A stretch of 6,381 bases of DNA from an uncultured Eubacteriales bacterium (GTDB lineage: Bacteria > Bacillota > Clostridia > Oscillospirales > Acutalibacteraceae), in contig ONSE01000076.1 in NCBI GenBank assembly GCA_900320415.1, positions 1 to 6,381 of the forward strand, written 5' to 3'. A program made the translations under genes and the position numbers. A model generated the notes under the pieces. The model did no database searches, was not told the origin of the DNA, and saw only the letters and a program-made list of their open reading frames with translations. Numbering within the stretch: the first letter of the stretch is position 1; every line of letters starts with the position of its first letter. Positions 1-3,862 of this stretch are shown one piece after another.

Positions 1-192
1 TCCCACGCGCTCCATGCGCCGCTCCCGCTGTTATACCAGCACGAAGGCGATATGGTTTCCTCTATCGAGAAGCCTGTGAGAGAATTGGAAAAGAAAGGCA
101 AAAATCCCAGCTCCCGGATAGCGTTGATCAAATCGGATTTTGAATTGATTCTCAATTGTTTCAATTCCATCACTTCCGTTATATTTCAATAG
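1..192 (+). CDS. C-terminal fragment of an unidentified protein (5' end outside the window)
   Basis: Frame 1 is open from the first base to a TAG at 190-192 and gives 63 residues ending in SITSVIFQ. The frame has no stop and its codon use looks coding. It reads as a mostly helical, charged tail: an acidic/basic stretch (EKPVRELEKKGKNPSSR) followed by a hydrophobic helix (FELILNCFNSITSVIF). An in-frame ATG at 52-54 exists but has no convincing Shine-Dalgarno site, so a truncated longer gene is more likely than a 46-residue one. The helical end is compatible with the C-terminal ligand domain of a TetR-type regulator, but I cannot identify the family. Its last 14 bases overlap the 3' end of the convergent hydrolase gene. 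Confidence 0.5.
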   Translation, partial: SHALHAPLPLLYQHEGDMVSSIEKPVRELEKKGKNPSSRIALIKSDFELILNCFNSITSVIFQ

Positions 193-955
193 TCTGTCCT
201 GCGGACAGGTAGTGCAGACGTTTGGTAAACTTTCTCATGAACGCGAACTGCTCCTCGCCCGTGCAGTGACAGGTATAATATTCCGTGTCATATCGATCGA
301 GCTGTTCGGCATAGGCTTCAAGCCGCTCAGAACAGTCCAGCTTCATAAAATGAAAACCGCCGACCAGGTAATCGGGACGGAACCATTCGACGATATTCAA
401 AATTCCCTTGTGGGAGCAAGCGCTGAACAGCACGCGCCTGCCCTTCTCCTCAATCAGCAGATATTGCTCGTGCCGAAAATCCTCGGGGACAAAACTCCCG
501 TTACGCACCGTATTCAGATTGGCCGCTCCGAAATCAAAACGCCGTTTTCGCTCGTTGCAGGCATAAAGCGTCATTCCGTCACCGAGAGAATACTCCTCGT
601 CGGTGAACCGCAGCCTTTCGCTGCCTTTGACGGCGGTATCGAGTCCGATATACTTCTCCGTTCCGTTGTAGTGCGGCTCAAAGGCGTATCGGCTCAGATA
701 GATCGGCGCGGTATCGTTGATTTCCATGAACCGGGTCAGACCGCCGCCATGATCGTAATGTCCGTGGGAAAGCACGGCGATATCCGCCTTGCTGAGATCG
801 ATCCCGAGCTTTTCGGCGTTTTCCGCGAAAATGCCGCTCTGCCCCATATCAAAAAGCATTTTGTGTTTTTCGGTTTCTATGTACAGCGACAGCCCATGCT
901 CATATCCGATGACCGGGCTGCACGATGTATTCTCCACTAACGCGGTTATTTTCAT
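179..955 (-). CDS. Metallo-beta-lactamase-fold metal-dependent hydrolase (MptA/COG1237-like)
   Basis: This is a 258-residue cytoplasmic protein with no signal peptide or membrane segment. The metallo-beta-lactamase signature HxHxDH is present as His64, His66, Asp68 and His69 (SHGHYDHGGG). Further expected metal ligands are His182 (SACSHKG), His202 (GGFHF) and the His230-Cys231 pair (YTCHCTG), and the protein ends in SAGQTIEI. The His-Cys-Thr-Gly and closing Ser-Ala-Gly segments are typical of the branch related to dihydropterin ribofuranosylaminobenzene phosphate synthase (MptA-like, COG1237). In most bacteria the substrate of that branch is unknown, so a specific reaction cannot be assigned. 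Length is normal for the family and all metal ligands look intact. The start at 955 is supported by GGAGGAG (961-967) five bases upstream. It appears monocistronic, has its own promoter at 1073-1101, and ends in a 14-bp tail-to-tail overlap with the gene at the left edge. Confidence 0.9.
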   Translation of the reverse strand: MKITALVENTSCSPVIGYEHGLSLYIETEKHKMLFDMGQSGIFAENAEKLGIDLSKADIAVLSHGHYDHGGGLTRFMEINDTAPIYLSRYAFEPHYNGTEKYIGLDTAVKGSERLRFTDEEYSLGDGMTLYACNERKRRFDFGAANLNTVRNGSFVPEDFRHEQYLLIEEKGRRVLFSACSHKGILNIVEWFRPDYLVGGFHFMKLDCSERLEAYAEQLDRYDTEYYTCHCTGEEQFAFMRKFTKRLHYLSAGQTIEI

Positions 956-960
956 GGTTT

Positions 961-967
961 CTCCTCC
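961..967 (-). promoter_or_regulatory. Ribosome binding site of the MBL-fold hydrolase gene
   Basis: On the minus strand GGAGGAG is followed by five bases and then the ATG at 955-953. This strong Shine-Dalgarno site fixes the start codon. Confidence 0.8.
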
Positions 968-1072
968 GCACCTGATGATCTGTACCTCAGCCTTCTTTTC
1001 CTTTGCGGGAGTTTTTTCGCTGCCGTCATATTTTTTTCGGGATCCTGTGAAATTCTTCCTCTCCCCTCGTTT

Positions 1073-1101
1073 ATCATAACATGGAAGAATCCCGGATGCA
1101 A
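1073..1101 (-). promoter_or_regulatory. Predicted sigma-A promoter of the MBL-fold hydrolase gene (extended -10)
   Basis: On the minus strand there is a weak -35 TTGCAT (1096-1101), a 17-base spacer, and a -10 TATGAT (1073-1078) preceded by TGT, which makes an extended -10. Transcription would start near 1066 and leave a leader of about 110 bases before the ATG. The -35 matches only the TTG part of consensus, so the call rests on the -10, the TGn and the ideal spacing. I see no operator in the leader. Confidence 0.6.
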
Positions 1102-1150
1102 TACCCTTTCTTGTCCGTCGATCTCATTGATCGGAGCAGAGCAGACAGAG

Positions 1151-1181
1151 GCAGGCGCCCGCGGGCGCCTGCTCCATTTTT
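1151..1181 (+). terminator. GC-rich palindrome followed by a T run; intrinsic terminator in plus orientation
   Basis: A perfect 22-bp palindrome has arms GCAGGCGCCC (1151-1160) and GGGCGCCTGC (1163-1172). It is followed on the plus strand by TCCA and TTTTT (1177-1181). The U tract makes it a plus-strand terminator. On the minus strand the hairpin lies just past the stop of the YolD-like gene but is not followed by Ts. It may still form the 3' end of the polymerase-operon mRNA or protect it from exonucleases. No supported plus-strand gene ends here. Confidence 0.65.
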
Positions 1182-1189
1182 ATAGTGAT

Positions 1190-1209
1190 CCTTGATTAAA
1201 AAGTCAAGG
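1190..1209 (-). other. Small inverted repeat over the stop codon of the YolD-like gene
   Basis: CCTTGA (1190-1195) and TCAAGG (1204-1209) form a 6-bp stem around an A/T-rich loop of eight bases. The right arm contains the TGA stop of the YolD-like gene. It lies 8 bases from the T run of the GC-rich palindrome, so the two may together form the mRNA 3' end. The short stem makes a function uncertain. Confidence 0.3.
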
Positions 1210-1695
1210 CTCCGTATGAAAGTCGTATTCCGGCGGAAGCCCGCCGATATGAATGATTTTGTCCATCGAAACAGAAAGAACAGGGACCCGTCTGTCCTCC
1301 GTGTCTTCGGAGCCGAACAGGATCACCTCTTTTTTCAGCGTGTCGATTTTCTTGACAGTTCCCTTTTTGGTGATATACCTGCCGCCCGGCTTGCAGTCGT
1401 CAGGCTCAAAATACGTGAGCGTCAGAACAGGATGAACACCGTCCCCGATCAGCCTTTCAAGCAGGGCGAGCCTGCGGTTCAGCGCCGCGAGCTCTGTCTC
1501 GGACAGCTCCTTCTGCCTGTCTGTCAGCCGCGCTTCCTCCTCCACCATCTCGTCATAGCCCGTCAGCGCGGCAAACGGCGCGAACTGCGCCGCGCGGTCA
1601 TACAGCGACATATGCCGGCGGGTCGTAGACTGATGGTGCGGCAGATGAATAATGTCGGCATAAACAAGCCTTGCGTCCCGGCTCTCCTTTTTCAT
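1204..1695 (-). CDS. YolD-like family protein, third gene of the SOS polymerase cassette
   Basis: The protein has 163 residues. The N-terminal part carries a conserved block, IIHLPHHQSTTRRHMS then LYDRAAQFAPFAALTGYDE (residues 15-49), followed by a charged helix (about 50-83, EEEARLTDRQKELSETELAALNRRL). The C-terminal half is beta-rich (about 88-155) and resembles the YolD-like domain. This arrangement is regularly found immediately downstream of Y-family polymerases in Firmicutes. The biochemical role is not known; proposals centre on assisting or regulating the polymerase. The start at 1695 is chosen because its ATG overlaps the polymerase TGA (ATGA) and GGGAGG (1705-1710) lies nine bases upstream. 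The same frame stays open to 1884, but that extension is inside the polymerase gene and is low-complexity Arg/Gly. Translational coupling to the polymerase is likely. Confidence 0.85.
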   Translation of the reverse strand: MKKESRDARLVYADIIHLPHHQSTTRRHMSLYDRAAQFAPFAALTGYDEMVEEEARLTDRQKELSETELAALNRRLALLERLIGDGVHPVLTLTYFEPDDCKPGGRYITKKGTVKKIDTLKKEVILFGSEDTEDRRVPVLSVSMDKIIHIGGLPPEYDFHTEP

Positions 1696-3272
1696 GCTCT
1701 GTGACCTCCCACCTGTCCGTTGCGCTCCACCGTGGTGGCGCCTTCCACGAGATTGATACCCTTGAGAACCGCGTTTTTGCCGAACCGCCCCTGCAGCTGC
1801 AGCATGGCTCTCTGGATGCTCCTTTCCCGTTCCTCTTCCCTTTTTTCCGCCTCCCGTTCCTTCTGTACGGCGGCGTAGTCCCAAAAAAGACTGAGCTGCT
1901 CCGCGCCCTCCGCCGGGATATCCGATTCCCGTATCAGTCCGCAGGCGCAGACGGTGATCCTCCGCACCAGAAGCTCGGGATCAACAATCCGGTCAAAGAC
2001 CTCCATCATCGCCGCCATGATTTTTTTGGTCGAATTGCAATATCTCTCCAGATTTCCCGTGCCGTGCGCGTGACGGGGCTGCGGTCTGCCGTAGGGGTCG
2101 GAGGTTACCCTGCCGCGGTACTCCTTCCCCGTCCCCCTCACCGCATACACCGTATCCGCCATGCTCCTGCCGCGTGACAGAACCGTCAGGCTCGCACGGT
2201 CATAGCCGACGGTAAGCGTCACCTGCCTCGTAACCAGCCGCTTTCTGACAAGATCGAGCACCAGCAGCTCCGTCATCTCTTTGACGATCAGGCGGCTTTT
2301 TTCACAGCTGTAAGGCTCCTTCAGCACCTGTCCGGAGGAAAGCGAGTTGGTGCTCGGGCGGTATGATTTGATGTGCTCGATTTCGGTCGGCTCCCAGCCC
2401 CATGCGTGATCGATCAACAGCTCCGCGTTAATGCCGAAGGTCTTGTATAAAAGCGCCTCTCCGCTCGGGATCAGTGAAAATGCCGCGATATCGCCCATGG
2501 TACGCAGCCCCAGCTTTTCCAGCCTGGAGCGGTAACCGTTGCCGACGCGCCAGAAATCCGTCAGCGGCGTGTGGCACCACAGCAGCTCACGGTATTTTTG
2601 TTCATCAAGCTCCGCGACACGCACGCCGTCCCTGTCCGCGGGAACGTGCTTGGCAACAATATCCATGGCGACCTTCGCCAAATACAGATTCGTCCCGATG
2701 CCCGCAGTCGCCGTGATGCCGGTGGTGTAGAGCACCTCGCGTATCATCGACATGGCGAGCTCATGCGCTGTCAGCCGATAGGTTTTCAGATAGCGTGTGG
2801 CGTCGATAAACACTTCGTCGATGGAATAGACATGGATATCCTCCGGCGCGATATACTTGAGATAGATGGAATACACCTTGGTGCTGTACTCCTCATACAG
2901 CCGCATCCTCGGAGGCGCGACATAATACGCCAGCGCGAGCGACGGATCCCTCTCGAGCGTCGGTGCGTGAAAGGAGGAGGAAGAAAAGCAATACTGTCCG
3001 TCCTTGCCCCTTTGGACGCGGCCGCCGCGGACAGCCGCCGTCAGGCGTACCGCGTTGATTTCCTTCACCCTTTGCACTACCTCAAAGAGACGCGCCCTGC
3101 CCGGTATGCCGTGCGCCTTCAGGGACGGCGAAACGGCAAGACAGATCGTCTTTTCGGTGCGGGAGGAATCGGCAACCACCAGATTGGTGGTAAGCGGATC
3201 GAAATGCCGCTCCACACACTCCACGCTTGCGTAGAAGCTTTTCAGGTCAATCGCGATGTAGGTCCTCTCCAT
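1692..3272 (-). CDS. Y-family (UmuC/DinB-type) translesion DNA polymerase
   Basis: This 526-residue error-prone polymerase is expected to bypass DNA lesions at stalled forks. The palm starts with YIAIDLKSFYASVECV, where Asp9 is the first metal ligand. The second catalytic motif is YSIDEVFID, with Asp152 and Glu153. GIGTNLYLAK (191-200) and the helix-hairpin-helix region around LEKLGLRTMGDIAAF (251-265) follow, then the little-finger domain (about 310-450). QLSLF (459-463) is a textbook beta-clamp-binding motif. A charged helix (about 470-490) leads to a conserved tail, FGKNAVLKGINLVEGATT and GGHRA. The insert near 80-115 and this tail are typical of the Gram-positive UvrX/YqjW-like branch rather than classical Pol IV, so no gene symbol is given. 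The start at 3272 is chosen over the open frame to 3434 because GGGAGGAGG lies just upstream and the family begins here. It starts 25 bases after the small gene and overlaps the YolD-like gene by 4 bp. All catalytic residues are intact. Confidence 0.95.
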   Translation of the reverse strand: MERTYIAIDLKSFYASVECVERHFDPLTTNLVVADSSRTEKTICLAVSPSLKAHGIPGRARLFEVVQRVKEINAVRLTAAVRGGRVQRGKDGQYCFSSSSFHAPTLERDPSLALAYYVAPPRMRLYEEYSTKVYSIYLKYIAPEDIHVYSIDEVFIDATRYLKTYRLTAHELAMSMIREVLYTTGITATAGIGTNLYLAKVAMDIVAKHVPADRDGVRVAELDEQKYRELLWCHTPLTDFWRVGNGYRSRLEKLGLRTMGDIAAFSLIPSGEALLYKTFGINAELLIDHAWGWEPTEIEHIKSYRPSTNSLSSGQVLKEPYSCEKSRLIVKEMTELLVLDLVRKRLVTRQVTLTVGYDRASLTVLSRGRSMADTVYAVRGTGKEYRGRVTSDPYGRPQPRHAHGTGNLERYCNSTKKIMAAMMEVFDRIVDPELLVRRITVCACGLIRESDIPAEGAEQLSLFWDYAAVQKEREAEKREEERERSIQRAMLQLQGRFGKNAVLKGINLVEGATTVERNGQVGGHRA

Positions 3273-3297
3273 GCTGCCCCCTCCTCCCGTGATACGA

Positions 3298-3579
3298 TTA
3301 TCCTGCCACCGTGCGTTCCACAAACCATCTGCCGACGCGCGACGCGAACAGGCCGTCTGTTTTCTCAAAGAACAGATATCTCTCCTCGCCGCGGATGACC
3401 ACCGTGTAGCGGTCGCCTCCGTGCCCTCTCTCAAGGGTCGAGGCAGGCCGGAAATCCTTCACCTCGTCGATGGTAAACGTCCTGCCGTCCGCCCACGTGA
3501 TTGTCCGAGGCAGCATATAGCCTGTGGCGTCAAAGTCGGAATTGACCCTGACATAGATTTTTTCCGCTATCCGTTTCAT
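3298..3579 (-). CDS. Conserved small protein of unknown function, first gene of the SOS polymerase cassette
   Basis: The 93-residue product has no signal peptide or membrane segment. It is predicted to be mostly beta-strand: KIYVRVNSDFDATGYMLPRTITWADGRTF, then FRPAS (residues 43-47), RYTVVIRGEERYLFFEK and RWFVERTVAG. The pattern of aromatic and charged residues resembles small proteins that precede Y-family polymerases in Clostridia. I know of no assigned biochemical activity; by position it may be an accessory or regulator of translesion synthesis. The ATG at 3579 is preceded by GGAGGAG (3592-3598), a strong but slightly distant Shine-Dalgarno site. Only 25 bases separate its stop from the polymerase start, so the genes share one transcript driven from the LexA-overlapped promoter. 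Confidence 0.85.
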   Translation of the reverse strand: MKRIAEKIYVRVNSDFDATGYMLPRTITWADGRTFTIDEVKDFRPASTLERGHGGDRYTVVIRGEERYLFFEKTDGLFASRVGRWFVERTVAG

Positions 3580-3630
3580 TTACAGACACTCTCCTCCGTA
3601 TCGGGCAGCGCCACGTTCTTCAAAAAGTCC

Positions 3631-3648
3631 GCCGTGAAAAAACACGGC
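3631..3648 (-). other. Hairpin with poly-U loop in the leader of the SOS polymerase operon
   Basis: GCCGTG and CACGGC form a perfect 6-bp stem around a six-base loop that reads as all U in the operon transcript. It is followed four bases later by UUUUU. It lies about 15-30 bases after the predicted start site. It could be a weak attenuator, or simply leader structure. Confidence 0.35.
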
Positions 3649-3654
3649 ATCATT

Positions 3655-3668
3655 CGAACTTATGTTCC
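3655..3668 (-). promoter_or_regulatory. LexA (DinR) box overlapping the start site of the polymerase operon
   Basis: The plus strand reads CGAACTTATGTTCC. It has the intact GAAC-N4-GTTC core and matches the Bacillus LexA consensus CGAACRNRYGTTYC at 13 of 14 positions, the exception being T at position 6. It begins one base after the -10 hexamer and covers the expected transcription start near 3662, an ideal repressor position. This indicates SOS induction of the polymerase cassette. A lone half-site CGAAC occurs at 3677-3681, 22 bp away. Confidence 0.9.
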
Positions 3669-3669
3669 T

Positions 3670-3698
3670 ATTATACCGAACAGAAAAGGATTTGTCAA
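3670..3698 (-). promoter_or_regulatory. Consensus sigma-A promoter of the SOS polymerase operon
   Basis: On the minus strand TTGACA (3693-3698) is separated by exactly 17 bases from TATAAT (3670-3675). Both hexamers and the spacing match consensus perfectly. Such a strong core promoter fits a gene held off by a tight repressor, here LexA. The 5' leader to the first ATG is about 80 bases. Confidence 0.92.
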
Positions 3699-3742
3699 CA
3701 GGGAATTGCAAGAAATCCCCCTGAAAAGAATTCCGAAAACAG

Positions 3743-3771
3743 TTGTATAAAGCGTCCCCTGTTGCTATAAT
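3743..3771 (+). promoter_or_regulatory. Predicted sigma-A promoter of the TIR/PP2C gene (extended -10)
   Basis: A perfect -10 TATAAT (3766-3771) is preceded by TGC, giving an extended -10, and lies 17 bases after a weak -35 TTGTAT (3743-3748). Transcription would start near 3778 and give a leader of about 85 bases. The divergent polymerase promoter has its -35 only 44 bases to the left. Because transcription starts downstream of 3743 and 3770, this promoter excludes both upstream in-frame starts (TTG 3743, ATG 3770). Confidence 0.75.
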
Positions 3772-3799
3772 GAATGGAAGGAAGCCGTTGTCCCCTGTT
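3754..3799 (+). repeat. Direct repeat GTCCCCTGTT flanking the TIR/PP2C start site, with an inverted copy upstream
   Basis: GTCCCCTGTT occurs at 3754-3763 and again at 3790-3799, 36 bp apart. The first copy runs into the extended -10, and the second lies about 12-21 bases after the predicted start. CAACAGGG at 3696-3703 is an inverted copy of CCCTGTTG (3757-3764) and overlaps the -35 of the divergent promoter. This layout is what an operator for a shared regulator would look like, but chance cannot be excluded. Confidence 0.4.
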
Positions 3800-3848
3800 T
3801 CAGCGGAAACGGCGGAAGCACTTACAGAGAAAAACGGCAGGAAGGAAA

Positions 3849-3854
3849 AGAGGA
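3849..3854 (+). promoter_or_regulatory. Ribosome binding site that decides the TIR/PP2C start
   Basis: AGAGGA lies eight bases before the ATG at 3863. It supports this start over in-frame TTG 3743, ATG 3770 and TTG 3788, none of which has a comparable site. Confidence 0.7.
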
Positions 3855-3862
3855 AACGGAAA

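Noticed and set aside
212..940. A 242-codon open frame on the plus strand
   Set aside because: It is antisense to the hydrolase, whose catalytic motifs and ribosome site are clear.
1081..1185. A 34-codon plus-strand frame ending just after the palindrome at 1151-1172
   Set aside because: It has no Shine-Dalgarno site, overlaps the hydrolase promoter, and is translated through a palindrome that looks like a terminator.
2571..3398. A 275-codon open frame on the plus strand, and shorter ones at 1671-2177 and 1192-1704
   Set aside because: They are antisense to the polymerase, YolD-like and small genes, with Arg/His/Pro-rich translations and no family features.
3733..3746. CGAAAACAGTTG near the TIR/PP2C promoter as a second LexA box
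   Set aside because: The half-sites are one base too close and the GAAC/GTTC core is broken, so it does not meet the LexA pattern.
3797..3810. GTTTC-AGCG-GAAAC hairpin in the TIR/PP2C leader as a riboswitch or attenuator
   Set aside because: Only five perfect pairs, no U run and no conserved aptamer features; it is too small to support a regulatory RNA call.
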